The notes beneath the pieces are model-generated. The model was not told where the DNA came from and searched no databases. It saw only the letters and a list, made by a program, of their open reading frames with translations. The translations under genes and the position numbers were made by a program. A stretch of DNA of 39,129 nt from an uncultured Wenzhouxiangella sp. GTDB lineage: Bacteria; Pseudomonadota; Gammaproteobacteria; Xanthomonadales; Wenzhouxiangellaceae. The stretch is taken from the NCBI GenBank assembly GCA_937876395.1, contig CALEIM010000077.1, positions 1 through 39,129 on the forward strand, in the 5' to 3' direction. Below, in pieces: positions 15,652 through 23,741 of this stretch. Position 1 is the stretch's first letter. Each line of letters starts with the position of its first letter.

Positions 15652-16365
15652 ATGAACGTATTCATCACCGGCAACAGCAGCGGCCTTGGGCTCGGAATGA
15701 CTGAAGCCCTGCTGGAGCACGATGCCATCGTCTGGGGCATGAGCCGAAGCGGCTGCCCGCGGGCAGAGCACAATGACGACGGCATCCGCGACCGCAAGCA
15801 GGACATCGGCAACCTCAATGATCTTGAGGAAGGCCTGGAGCGCCTGCTGTCTGACTGCCTGCGACTCGACCTGGTGGTGCTCAACGCGGGCCTGCTCGGA
15901 CGCATCCAGCCGCTGGCGCAAACCGACGTGCACGATCTGGAGCACCTGATGCGGGTCAACGTCTGGGCCAACAAGGTGATCCTCGACTGGCTGATCGAAC
16001 GCCAGCTACCGGTTGACCAGATCGTTGCCATCTCGTCAGGTGCGGCGGTGAACATGAACTACGGCTGGGGCGGCTACTCCCTGTCCAAGGCCGCGCTGAA
16101 CAATCTCATCAATCTGTACGCGCCCGAAATGCCGGACACCCACCTGATCGCACTGGCGCCCGGTCTGATCGACACCGGAATGCAGGACTATCTGTGCGGG
16201 GAGGTCGACAGCGACGCCTTCCCCTCCGTACAGAAACTCAAAGACGCGCGCGACAGCGACGCCATGCCGAAGCCAAGACAGGCCGCCGAGCAGATTCTCG
16301 ACCTGCTCGACGACCTGAAAACCCGCTTTGAATCCGGGCAGTTCGTCGATATTCGCCAGCTCTGA
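15652..16365 (+). CDS. Short-chain dehydrogenase/reductase
   Basis: This 237-residue cytoplasmic SDR has the cofactor motif TGNSSGLG (6-13), the structural NAG (78-80), and the catalytic Ser128 (or Ser129), Tyr142 and Lys146 in the YSLSK segment. The PG turn follows in ALAPGLIDTGMQ. Cofactor choice and substrate cannot be read; Arg32 in WGMSRSG after the second strand would favour NADP. It begins 6 bp after the S9 peptidase stop, with a strong GGAGG ribosome site, so they probably form an operon. A short hairpin (16355-16371) spans its stop codon but has no T-run. Confidence 0.9.
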   Translation: MNVFITGNSSGLGLGMTEALLEHDAIVWGMSRSGCPRAEHNDDGIRDRKQDIGNLNDLEEGLERLLSDCLRLDLVVLNAGLLGRIQPLAQTDVHDLEHLMRVNVWANKVILDWLIERQLPVDQIVAISSGAAVNMNYGWGGYSLSKAALNNLINLYAPEMPDTHLIALAPGLIDTGMQDYLCGEVDSDAFPSVQKLKDARDSDAMPKPRQAAEQILDLLDDLKTRFESGQFVDIRQL

Positions 16366-16447
16366 GCTGGCGCGCTGGCATAATTCTGGCACAATTCGCG
16401 TATTACCTGATATCACCCAACCGGGCATTTAATTTGAGGTTTTCTCC

Positions 16448-17464
16448 ATGATGGATTTCAAGATTGGTGAAGTGCTGAGCCTGATGGCCAGGACCGCACC
16501 TTTTCTGGTATTTCGTTTTCTGATTTATTTTGCGATTACTCTGGCCTACCTGCTGATGACCGGCGTTGGAGCCGGCGTTGGCTATGGCATCGGCATGGTC
16601 GGCGGTGAACCGGGCAGCTTCAGCTTCTTTGGCGGTCTGGTCGGATTCGGCATCATGTCGGTCGTCGCCTACCTGCTGCGCGAATACCTGCTGTACATGG
16701 TCAAGGCTGGCCATATCGCCGTACTGGTTGAACTCATGGAGGGCAAGGAGCTGCCGGGCGGCAAGGGTCAGATTGACTATGCCCAGAGCATCGTGCGCGA
16801 ACGCTTTGCCGAATCCTCGGTGTTGTTCGGACTTGACCAGCTCATCAAGGGCGTGCTCAAGGCCTTCAACCGGGTGTTCTTTACCATCACCGCCTTTATC
16901 CCCATTCCCGGCATCCAGGGCGTGGTCAAGTTCATCAACACCGTGGTCAACCTGTCGCTGACCTATCTTGACGAGGTCATCCTCGCCTACAACATCCGCA
17001 CCCGCTCGGAAAACCCCTGGCGCTCGGGCCAGACGGCGCTGATCCTGTATGCCCAGAACTACAAGACCTTCCTGAAAAATGCCTTCTGGCTGGCGCTGGT
17101 CGTTTGGGGCCTGACCTTGCTGGTCTTTGTGGCCATTCTCGCGCCGATGATTGGCCTGGTCACCGTAATTCCGGCGATGGCCGGTCCGCTGGCCCTGATT
17201 TTTGCTCTGGTCTTTGCCTGGGGCATCAAGCAGGCGGTCATCGAACCCATCGGCATGACCGCCCTGATGCAGGTGTTCTTCAAGGTCACCGAAGGCCAGG
17301 AAGCCAATCCCGAATGGGACGCCAAACTGAGCAAGGTTTCGAAGAAGTTTGGGGAGATCAAGAGCAAGGCCAGCAACTGGGATCGTGACAACAGCAGCAA
17401 AACTCCGCTGGAGGACCAGGTTTTGCCGAATGACCAGCCCCAGCCGCAGCCGGATCAGACCTGA
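16448..17464 (+). CDS. Conserved integral membrane protein, function unknown
   Basis: I do not recognise a named family. The 338-residue protein has a hydrophobic N-terminal pair (about 17-45 and 55-80) and a second membrane cluster near 205-270 (FWLALVVWGLTLLVF, GPLALIFALVFAWGIKQAV). Between them is a loop of about 110 residues with amphipathic stretches (FNRVFFTITAFIPIPGIQGV) and the motif ILAYNIRTRSENPWRSGQTAL. The C-terminal tail is charged, then Pro/Gln-rich and probably cytoplasmic. GAGG lies about 8 nt before the ATG. The gene is separated from the SDR gene by 82 bp and followed by a strong terminator, so it may be its own unit. Confidence 0.75.
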   Translation: MMDFKIGEVLSLMARTAPFLVFRFLIYFAITLAYLLMTGVGAGVGYGIGMVGGEPGSFSFFGGLVGFGIMSVVAYLLREYLLYMVKAGHIAVLVELMEGKELPGGKGQIDYAQSIVRERFAESSVLFGLDQLIKGVLKAFNRVFFTITAFIPIPGIQGVVKFINTVVNLSLTYLDEVILAYNIRTRSENPWRSGQTALILYAQNYKTFLKNAFWLALVVWGLTLLVFVAILAPMIGLVTVIPAMAGPLALIFALVFAWGIKQAVIEPIGMTALMQVFFKVTEGQEANPEWDAKLSKVSKKFGEIKSKASNWDRDNSSKTPLEDQVLPNDQPQPQPDQT

Positions 17465-17529
17465 TCCACGGCTCGGCCTGACGCCACCCGTAAAACAACC
17501 AACCCGCCGGGACCACCCGGCATTAAAAC

Positions 17530-17576
17530 AATAAAGCACCCTGCCCGCAGCCGCCGAGGCTGCGGGCCTCTTTATT
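17530..17576. terminator. Bidirectional rho-independent terminator
   Basis: A perfect 10-bp GC stem (17543-17552 with 17558-17567, loop GCCGA) is flanked by complementary AATAAAG and CTTTATT (17530-17536 and 17570-17576). Both strands give a T-rich tail after the stem. It separates the + strand membrane-protein gene from the minus-strand suf operon and should terminate both. Confidence 0.88.
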
Positions 17577-17585
17577 CACTTGGAT

Positions 17586-18008
17586 TCAAGCGCCATCAAG
17601 CGCCTTGGCGGCCGTGCGCCACGGCAACAGGGCATTGCGTTTGCGCGCCGGAAAAGCGCTGACGCTGCGCAGCGCGTTGATGTCGCCAAGCGCGTCATCA
17701 TCGGGCCGCGCGGGATTATCCAGCAGATCAGCCAAGCGCTGTCCGGCCGCGGCCACTTCGTCGGCTGAGCGTCCCGGCAGCCATTCCATCAGCATTGAGG
17801 CGCTGGCCATGGTGATGGCGCAGGCTTCACCAGAAAAAGCGGCCTGGTCGATCACGCCCTCGACTACACGCAGCTCAATCAGAATATCGTCGCCGCACAA
17901 AGCGTCCTGCCCCCGGGCGCTGTGGGTCACGGTCGCCATGCGGCCGCGGTGCCGGGGCGAGCGGTTGTGTTCAAGAATGAGTTTTTGATAAAGCAGATCG
18001 AGCGCCAT
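17586..18008 (-). CDS. sufU: SufU/NifU-like Fe-S scaffold or sulfur-relay protein
   Basis: The protein belongs to the IscU/SufU fold. It starts LDLLYQKLILEHNRSPRHRG, has the first cysteine in LCGDD (Cys38, Asp40) and the second in GEACAI (Cys63). The third conserved cysteine, usually in a segment like ARxKCAxLPW, is replaced: the codon is AAT (Asn125 in ARKRNALLPW). SufU receives sulfur from SufS in Bacillus-type systems; the third cysteine is normally a zinc or cluster ligand. The ATG at 18008 gives 140 residues; an upstream TTG at 18026 would add six. It is the last gene of the suf operon, 23 bp after sufS and just before the bidirectional terminator. Confidence 0.88.
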   Translation of the reverse strand: MALDLLYQKLILEHNRSPRHRGRMATVTHSARGQDALCGDDILIELRVVEGVIDQAAFSGEACAITMASASMLMEWLPGRSADEVAAAGQRLADLLDNPARPDDDALGDINALRSVSAFPARKRNALLPWRTAAKALDGA

Positions 18009-18031
18009 GGCGCAGGATTGTATCAATCCAC

Positions 18032-19294
18032 TCAGGCCAGCATCTCCCGCGCCTTGCCCAGCGCGGCAATAAAAACATCGATTTCACTGCGCAGATTGTA
18101 GGGCGCAAACGACACTCTGGCCGTGGCCGGCACGCCAAAAAACTGCATCACCGGCATGGCGCAGTGATGACCGGTGCGGATGGCGACGCCAAAGCGGTCA
18201 ACGATGGTGCCGATATCGTTGGGATGTGCGCCCTCCAGGGTGAAGGAGATCACCGGCCCCTTGTCGGCAGCCTGGCCAACGATGGTCAGGCCCTTGATGG
18301 CCTGCATCTGTTCGGTGGCATAGTCGAGTAACTGCTGCTCGTATGCGGCCATCGCCTCAACGCCGGTTTCTTCAATGAACTCGACCGCCTTGCCAAAGCC
18401 GATCGCGCCGGAAATATTCGGGGTTCCGGCCTCGAAGCGATGGGGCAGATCGTTGAAGCTCGTTTCATCGAAGCTGACCCGATTGATCATTTCACCGCCA
18501 CCCTGCCAGGGAGGCATGTCTTCGAGTATGGATTCGCGCGCCCACAGCGCGCCGATTCCGGTCGGCCCGTACATTTTATGGGCGGAAATGCAGTAAAAAT
18601 CACAGCCCAGGGCCTGCACATCCACGGCCATATGCGGGGTGGCCTGAGCGCCGTCGATCAGAACCGGCACATCGCGCTGCCTGGCGATGCGGCAGACCTC
18701 GGCAACCGGATTGACAGTTCCCAGCGCATTCGAAACATGAACCAGGCCGATCAATCGGGTCCGTTCGTTGATCCGGGCTTCGAGCTCGTCGAGCCGTAGT
18801 TCACCACGCTCATTGATGGGTACGACCCGGAGCTTCGCGCCGGTCTGGCCGCACAGCAGCTGCCATGGCACGATATTGGCGTGATGCTCCATGTGGCTGA
18901 CCAAAATTTCATCGCCGGGCTTCAGGCGCGGGCGCAGATAGGCCTGGGCGACCAGATTGATCGCTTCAGTTGTCCCGCGGGTAAAAATCATTTCGCGGAT
19001 CGAGCGGGCATTGAGGAGGCGCCGCACTGACTCGCGCGCGGCCTCAAATGCCTCGGAGGCTTCGACTGAAAGCTGGTGTACGCCGCGATGGACGTTGGCG
19101 TTGTAGCGGCGATAAAAATCGTCCATCGCCGCAATGACTTTCAGCGGGCGCTGGGCGGTGGCCGCGTTGTCGAAATAAACCAGGGGACGGCCGTGAACCT
19201 GGCGTTCAAGCACCGGGAACTGCTCGCGCAGGGCCATCGCATCAAGGCACTGCCCCGGCTTCGGCTCATGATCTGTTGATTGAATGGTGTGCAT
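18032..19294 (-). CDS. sufS: Cysteine desulfurase SufS
   Basis: SufS is a pyridoxal-phosphate enzyme that removes sulfur from cysteine for Fe-S assembly. The sequence shows VYFDNAATAQRP, FTRGTTEAINLVAQAY, SHMEHHANIVPWQ, the PLP lysine Lys240 in SAHKMYGPTGIG, and the persulfide cysteine Cys378 in RTGHHCAMP. The motif set and length (420 residues from the ATG at 19294) fit group II desulfurases. A TTG at 19321 would overlap sufD and is less likely. It lies between sufD and sufU, so the acceptor in this operon is probably SufU, as no sufE is present in the window. Confidence 0.95.
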   Translation of the reverse strand: MHTIQSTDHEPKPGQCLDAMALREQFPVLERQVHGRPLVYFDNAATAQRPLKVIAAMDDFYRRYNANVHRGVHQLSVEASEAFEAARESVRRLLNARSIREMIFTRGTTEAINLVAQAYLRPRLKPGDEILVSHMEHHANIVPWQLLCGQTGAKLRVVPINERGELRLDELEARINERTRLIGLVHVSNALGTVNPVAEVCRIARQRDVPVLIDGAQATPHMAVDVQALGCDFYCISAHKMYGPTGIGALWARESILEDMPPWQGGGEMINRVSFDETSFNDLPHRFEAGTPNISGAIGFGKAVEFIEETGVEAMAAYEQQLLDYATEQMQAIKGLTIVGQAADKGPVISFTLEGAHPNDIGTIVDRFGVAIRTGHHCAMPVMQFFGVPATARVSFAPYNLRSEIDVFIAALGKAREMLA

Positions 19295-19304
19295 CACACC
19301 GTCG

Positions 19305-20510
19305 TCAAAGCGCGGCTTCAAGATCGTGGCGCAGCCAGTTTCTCAAGGTCTCGTCGGCCAGTCGCTCCAGCGGCTCGGCGGCGAAACCGAGCTTGAGCAG
19401 GGTATTGGCGTCTTCGGCGGCAATCCCCCGAGAGCGCAAATAAAATAGCGCTTCTTCATCAAGCTGGCCGATGGTTGCGCCGTGTGCTGCGGTGACTTCC
19501 TCGGAGTAGATCTCCAGCTCCGGCTTGGCGTTGATGCGCGCTTTCTCACCCAGCGGCAGACTGCCAATGTTCAGGTTGGAATGGCTGTCGTCGGCATCGG
19601 GATGAATGTGCACACGCCCGTTGAGCACGCCCACTCCATTACCGTCAGCCAGGACGCGGAAGACCTCACGGCTGTTGGTGTGGCCGGTTTGGTGCTCAAG
19701 CGTGGTGTGATAATCGACGTGCTGGCCGGAGCCAATCACGACGGTACCGTCAATCTCTGCGCTGGCGCCCGGTTCGGCAAGTACCAGCTTGAGATCCTGG
19801 CGCCCCAGGCGCATGCCGGTGTCGAGTATGTGCGCCCGGTAGTTGGCGTCGCGGCCCAGCTCCACGCGGGTTTGTCCGAGACCGAGCTGCTCGCCGCCGG
19901 AGCGGCGCATGATGTGCGCAAGCGCGGCGGCGCGGCCGACGCGCATGGTCGTGACGATATTGACCAGGCCATCACCGCCCCCGGACTGCAGCTCGATGAC
20001 GGTGGCCGAAACCTGGTCAGCCAACTCAATGAACAGACGCGGGTGCACGGCGGCGCTGAAATCCTCGCTGGTGGTCGTTGCCACCACCAGCGGCAATGCC
20101 TGGGTGGTATCGATGCGCAGGTGCCAGGCCTCAGCAAAGCAGGCCTGGTTGAGCCAGGCAAAAGCGTCTTCGCGCCCGCCCAGGGGCTGATCGGCAAACA
20201 GCTCGGGGCTGGCCGGCTGCAGGCTGACCCCCTCGGGCAGCGTCAGCCCATCGGCTTCAAGAATTCCGTTGCCAAAATGCAGCACCCAGGCGTCGAACGG
20301 CAGTTCGGGCGGCTGAGCCGGCGATCCGCTGGCCGTGGTGAAGCGACGCTCGTTGAGCAGGCGCAAAGGCGTGTATTTCCAGGCCTCGGTCTTGCGGTCC
20401 GGAAAGCCGGTCTGCATCAGGGCGCGCCGGGCCTCCTGGCGCAGCCGGGAAAACCGGTCTGCAGCCGGCTGCCGGGCCATCAGTTGATCGGCGCTCGCAC
20501 TCATATTCAT
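19305..20510 (-). CDS. sufD: Fe-S assembly scaffold protein SufD
   Basis: SufD pairs with SufB and the SufC ATPase in the SufBC2D scaffold. The 401-residue product has the N-terminal helical part with GFPDRKTEAWKYTPL (typical of SufD) and the long beta-helix core. Its end carries the shared SufB/SufD motif: AHGATIGQLDEEALFYLRSRG, then the AFAEPLE-like close (GFAAEPLERL). As usual for SufD it is less conserved than SufB. Gaps are 2 bp to sufC and 10 bp to sufS, so the genes are co-transcribed. Confidence 0.94.
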   Translation of the reverse strand: MNMSASADQLMARQPAADRFSRLRQEARRALMQTGFPDRKTEAWKYTPLRLLNERRFTTASGSPAQPPELPFDAWVLHFGNGILEADGLTLPEGVSLQPASPELFADQPLGGREDAFAWLNQACFAEAWHLRIDTTQALPLVVATTTSEDFSAAVHPRLFIELADQVSATVIELQSGGGDGLVNIVTTMRVGRAAALAHIMRRSGGEQLGLGQTRVELGRDANYRAHILDTGMRLGRQDLKLVLAEPGASAEIDGTVVIGSGQHVDYHTTLEHQTGHTNSREVFRVLADGNGVGVLNGRVHIHPDADDSHSNLNIGSLPLGEKARINAKPELEIYSEEVTAAHGATIGQLDEEALFYLRSRGIAAEDANTLLKLGFAAEPLERLADETLRNWLRHDLEAAL

Positions 20511-20512
20511 GT

Positions 20513-21262
20513 TCAGACGCCGCTCGCTTCAAGGTGGGCATAGCCTTCCACTTCAAGCCGCTCGACCAGCTCTTTGCCGCCGGTTTGAACAATCCGGCCT
20601 GACGACAGGACGTGCACATGGTCAGGCTCAAGGTAATCGAGCAAGCGCTGGTAGTGGGTAATCACGACGAAGCTGCGTTCGGAATCGCGCAGGCGATTGA
20701 TGCCGTCGGCCACCAGTCGCAAGGCGTCGATATCCAGGCCGGAATCGGTTTCATCGAGAACTGCCAGGCGAGGCTGAAGCACGGCCATCTGGACAATCTC
20801 GTTGCGCTTTTTTTCGCCGCCGGAAAAGCCCTCATTGACGGCCCGCTTGAGCAGGTTATCGTCCATGCCCAGCTCAGCCAGCATGCCGCGCACCGTTTTC
20901 AGAAAGTTCATCGAATCAACCGGCTCTTCGCCACGCGCCTTCCTTTGCGCGTTCAGCGCCGCGCGCAGAAAATAGGCGTTGTTGACGCCCGGAATCTCGA
21001 CCGGATACTGAAAGGCCAGAAACAGCCCGGCGGCGGCGCGCTCTTCGGGCTCCATGTCGACCAGGTCGCGACCGTCAAACTTGATCGAACCCTGGGTAAT
21101 GTCATAGCCGCCTCGCCCGGCCAAAGCATAGCCAAGCGTCGACTTGCCCGAACCGTTCGGGCCCATGATGGCGTGCAATTCGCCACGCCCAACCTCAAGG
21201 TCCAGGCCTTTGAGAATCTCCTTGCCGTCAACACTGGTGTGCAGGTTTTTGATCTTGAGCAT
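20513..21262 (-). CDS. sufC: Fe-S assembly ATPase SufC
   Basis: SufC is the ABC-type ATPase subunit of the SufBC2D complex; it is soluble and not a transporter. The 249-residue protein has Walker A GPNGSGKST (34-42), the Q-loop region FLAFQYPVEIPGV, the FSGGEKKRNEI signature, and Walker B LAVLDETDSGLDIDAL. Its last strands (VHVLSSGRIVQTGGKELVERLE) match the family. It starts 59 bp after sufB and ends 2 bp before sufD. Confidence 0.96.
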   Translation of the reverse strand: MLKIKNLHTSVDGKEILKGLDLEVGRGELHAIMGPNGSGKSTLGYALAGRGGYDITQGSIKFDGRDLVDMEPEERAAAGLFLAFQYPVEIPGVNNAYFLRAALNAQRKARGEEPVDSMNFLKTVRGMLAELGMDDNLLKRAVNEGFSGGEKKRNEIVQMAVLQPRLAVLDETDSGLDIDALRLVADGINRLRDSERSFVVITHYQRLLDYLEPDHVHVLSSGRIVQTGGKELVERLEVEGYAHLEASGV

Positions 21263-21321
21263 TGCTGTCTATATCCGTCTGGTTCTGTGGTCCACCGAGG
21301 CTGGCAATTCGTTTCGACGCA

Positions 21322-22767
21322 TCAACCCACCGCCCCTTCAAGCGAAATTTCCAGTAGCGCCTTGGCTTCCACCGCAAATTCCATCGGCAGCTCCCTGAAC
21401 ACTTCCTTGCAGAAGCCATCGACGATCAGGGCCACGGCCTCTTCCTCGTCCAGGCCCCGCGAACGACAGTAGAAAAGCTGGTCATCGCCGATTTTGGAAG
21501 TGGTTGCTTCGTGCTCGACCTTGGCCGTGGGATTGAATGATTCAATGTAAGGGAAGGTGTGTGCGCCGCAGGTCTTGCCGATCAGCAAAGAATCGCACTG
21601 GGTGTAGTTGCGCGCATTTTCGGCCCGACCTGCCATGCGCACCAGGCCGCGGTAGCTGTTCTGACTTTTGCCGGCTGAAATGCCCTTTGCAATGATCTTG
21701 CTGGTCGTGTTTCGACCCAGATGAATCATCTTGGTGCCAGTATCGGCCTGCTGATGGTTGTGGGTCAGGGCCACCGAGTAAAACTCGCCGGAAGATCGGT
21801 CACCGCGCAAAATGCACGAGGGGTATTTCCAGGTAATGGCCGATCCGGTCTCCACCTGGGTCCAGGTAATGCGCGCATCGTCTTCGCGGCAGTCCCCGCG
21901 CTTGGTCACGAAGTTGTAGATCCCGCCCTTGCCGTTTTCGTCGCCCGGATACCAGTTCTGCACCGTGGAATACTTGATATGGGCCCGCTCTTTGGCGACC
22001 AGCTCGACCACCGCCGCATGCAGCTGGTTCTCGTCGCGCATCGGCGCGGTGCAACCTTCCAGGTAGCTGACGTGACTGCCCGGCTCGGCGATGATCAGAG
22101 TGCGCTCGAACTGACCGGTATCGCGGGCGTTGATGCGGAAATAGGTCGACAGCTCCATTGGGCAGCGCGTGTCTTTCGGGATATACACGAACGAGCCGTC
22201 GGTGAACACCGCCGAGTTCAGCGCGGCAAAATAATTATCGCCGGGCGGCACAACCGAACCCAGGTACTCGCGCACCAGGTCGGGATGCTCTTGCACCGCT
22301 TCGGAAAAGCTGCAGAAAATCACACCCGCCTCAAGCAGCTCTTTCTGAAAGGTGGTCCCGACCGACACCGAGTCGAACACTGCGTCCACGGCCACGCCGG
22401 CCAGGCGCCCCCGCTCGTGCAGCGGCACGCCCAGCTTGTCGAAGGTTTCGAGCAGCTTGGGGTCGACCTCATCAAGACTTTTGGGTCGGTTCTCCTGCTT
22501 TGGCGCAGCGTAGTAGTGAATCTTTTGGAAGTCGATCGACGGAATCTTCAGGTGCGCCCAGTCCGGCCCCACCATCTTCTGCCAGCGATGAAAAGCCCGC
22601 AGGCGCCATTCCAGCAGCCACTCAGGTTCGTTCTTCTTCGCCGAGATCATGGCAATGATCTCTTCGTTCAGGCCGGCGGGCACCCGATCTTCATCAATCT
22701 CGGTGTAAAACCCGGCCTTGTAGCGCTGCTGAATGTATTCCTGGACCTGTTCGGTGGTCTGACTCAT
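21322..22767 (-). CDS. sufB: Fe-S assembly scaffold protein SufB
   Basis: SufB is the main scaffold on which the cluster is built. The 481-residue product shows the family landmarks: LNEEIIAMISAKKNEPEWLL near the N terminus, IPKDTRCPMELSTYFRIN, GCTAPMRDENQLHAA, YSTVQNWYPGD, and the C-terminal HEATTSKIGDDQLFYCRSRG with the cysteine used for cluster assembly. The ATG overlaps the regulator stop by four bases (ATGA), so translation is coupled to the regulator. Length is typical. Confidence 0.97.
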   Translation of the reverse strand: MSQTTEQVQEYIQQRYKAGFYTEIDEDRVPAGLNEEIIAMISAKKNEPEWLLEWRLRAFHRWQKMVGPDWAHLKIPSIDFQKIHYYAAPKQENRPKSLDEVDPKLLETFDKLGVPLHERGRLAGVAVDAVFDSVSVGTTFQKELLEAGVIFCSFSEAVQEHPDLVREYLGSVVPPGDNYFAALNSAVFTDGSFVYIPKDTRCPMELSTYFRINARDTGQFERTLIIAEPGSHVSYLEGCTAPMRDENQLHAAVVELVAKERAHIKYSTVQNWYPGDENGKGGIYNFVTKRGDCREDDARITWTQVETGSAITWKYPSCILRGDRSSGEFYSVALTHNHQQADTGTKMIHLGRNTTSKIIAKGISAGKSQNSYRGLVRMAGRAENARNYTQCDSLLIGKTCGAHTFPYIESFNPTAKVEHEATTSKIGDDQLFYCRSRGLDEEEAVALIVDGFCKEVFRELPMEFAVEAKALLEISLEGAVG

Positions 22768-23225
22768 GACAATCCCGTTGGTTGTTCAGCCATTACTTCG
22801 GCGCGAATGGCAATGCGGCGCGATGAAGGCTCAGCCAGATCGGCGAGGCTCAGACCCGCCAGGGCGTTCTCAACCACCTGGCCGATCTTTTGCCAGTTGC
22901 TGCGCAGGCCGCAGCCTGCTTCAAAGGAACACAGCCCCGGTTCAAGCCCGCACTCCGTCAGCGCAATCGGTCCTTCCATGGCGCTGACGATGGCCACCAC
23001 GGATATGTCCTCCGGTGCACTGGCCAGGCGGTAACCGCCGTTGACGCCGCGCACCGAGTTGACCAGCCCGGCACGCGCCAGGGTCTTGAGCACCTTGGCG
23101 ACGGTCGGCGGCTCAAGCCGGCTAAGCTCGGCCAGACGGCTGGTGGGGACACAATCCTCCCGCCGATGCGCCAGCTCGGCCAGCAGAACCGTTGCGTAAT
23201 CAGTAAGCTTGCTGATTCTGAGCAT
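22764..23225 (-). CDS. Rrf2-family Fe-S regulator of the suf operon (IscR/SufR-like)
   Basis: The 153-residue protein starts MLRISKLTDYATVLLAEL and has the Rrf2 winged helix, then the wing NSVRGVNGGYRLA. It then carries three cysteines, Cys92, Cys99 and Cys105, in the cluster-binding loop (ECGLEPGLCSFEAGC). Such regulators bind a [2Fe-2S] cluster and change operator use when the cluster is lost; autoregulation of the operon it heads is likely. It is closest to the SUF-associated regulators found in Xanthomonas-like bacteria; that is family knowledge, not shown here. It overlaps sufB by four bases. Confidence 0.92.
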   Translation of the reverse strand: MLRISKLTDYATVLLAELAHRREDCVPTSRLAELSRLEPPTVAKVLKTLARAGLVNSVRGVNGGYRLASAPEDISVVAIVSAMEGPIALTECGLEPGLCSFEAGCGLRSNWQKIGQVVENALAGLSLADLAEPSSRRIAIRAEVMAEQPTGLS

Positions 23226-23254
23226 GAAAGATCATCATCATGGGCCACCCCATC

Positions 23255-23283
23255 ATTATGCAGGCGCGACCCCGATGAAACAA
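23255..23283 (-). promoter_or_regulatory. Probable promoter of the suf operon
   Basis: On the minus strand TTGTTT (23283-23278) and CATAAT (23260-23255) are spaced by 17 bp, and the -10 lies 29 nt before the regulator ATG. I see no clear IscR-type palindrome here, so the operator is undefined. Confidence 0.5.
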
Positions 23284-23453
23284 GACCAATTCAGTACCTG
23301 ATTACGCATGTGTCCCGGCCATTGCCAGGGCCGAAACCAGAACAACAGCAAATTCAATGACTTGCCTGCATTTTGTGGAAGGGGTGCGGTTTCGCCGAAG
23401 GCGAAGAAGCGCTCCCGGAATGCCGTAGCGCATGGCACCTGGTCACAAAGGCT

Positions 23454-23588
23454 ATTTTTCTGCCAGTCCTCAGCCCCGTGCCAGACGTGCACCATCTCGA
23501 TGATCTCTTCGCTGATTCGATAGACGAGGATGTAAGGGGTGCCACGAACTACCCATTCGCGAGTGCCACTGTGTAAACCGTGAGATGG
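23454..23588 (-). pseudogene. Remnant of a RelE/ParE-type toxin (C-terminal part)
   Basis: The frame encodes HSGTREWVVRGTPYILVYRI, then EEIIEMVHVWHGAEDWQ, which matches the C-terminal half of ParE toxins (GTRELVV.GTPYIVVYR.....V.I..V.HGA.DW). The usual N-terminal helices are missing: upstream the frame reads unrelated sequence. The frame also runs about 65 codons past the natural end without stopping, so the original terminus is lost too. No antitoxin gene lies upstream. This is best read as a decayed toxin-antitoxin locus and not as an active gene. Confidence 0.6.
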
Positions 23589-23704
23589 CCACCACGGCGG
23601 TTTTGATGATGTCCTGGAACTAGCATTGTTGGCCAGTCCATTAATCCAGCAGCCCACGCTGAAACAACGCGCTTTGGCCCGGCCCTGGTCCACTCAAACC
23701 CTGC

Positions 23705-23710
23705 TACACT
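23705..23710 (+). promoter_or_regulatory. Possible -10 of the glycosyltransferase-amgK-murU unit
   Basis: TACACT, preceded by GC as in the pnt promoter, lies 31 nt before the ATG at 23742. No -35 hexamer is recognisable. If real, transcription would begin near 23717, too late for the TTG at 23718 to have a leader, which favours the ATG. Confidence 0.3.
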
Positions 23711-23741
23711 CGCTGCGTTGGATCAGGCCAGCAGAGCGGCT

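Larger units (their letters stand above)
23226..23741. other. Gene-poor gap between the suf operon and the glycosyltransferase-like gene
   Basis: This is the only stretch over 300 bp without an intact gene. It contains the suf promoter (near 23255-23283), a perfect 6-bp hairpin (TTCGCC/GGCGAA, 23391-23405), a ParE-type toxin remnant (23454-23588), and a -10-like TACACT (23705-23710). I see nothing else: no tRNA, no terminal inverted repeats, no intact antitoxin. Confidence 0.6.

Noticed and set aside
16355..16371. Hairpin GCCAGC-TCTGA-GCTGGC as terminator of the SDR gene
   Set aside because: Only 6 bp, covers the stop codon and has no T-run.
16403..17539. A 378-codon minus-strand open frame over the membrane protein gene
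   Set aside because: Composition rich in Gln, His, Asp and Gly is typical of antisense to a GC-rich membrane gene; the + strand frame has a ribosome site and membrane segments.
19482..20543. A 353-codon + strand open frame over sufD
   Set aside because: Antisense shadow of sufD, which has clear family motifs.
21721..23034. A 437-codon + strand open frame over sufB and the regulator
   Set aside because: Antisense to two well-defined genes; no recognisable motifs or ribosome site.
23256..23693. Intact 145-residue toxin gene
   Set aside because: Only a middle segment matches ParE; both ends are unrelated sequence and no antitoxin is present.
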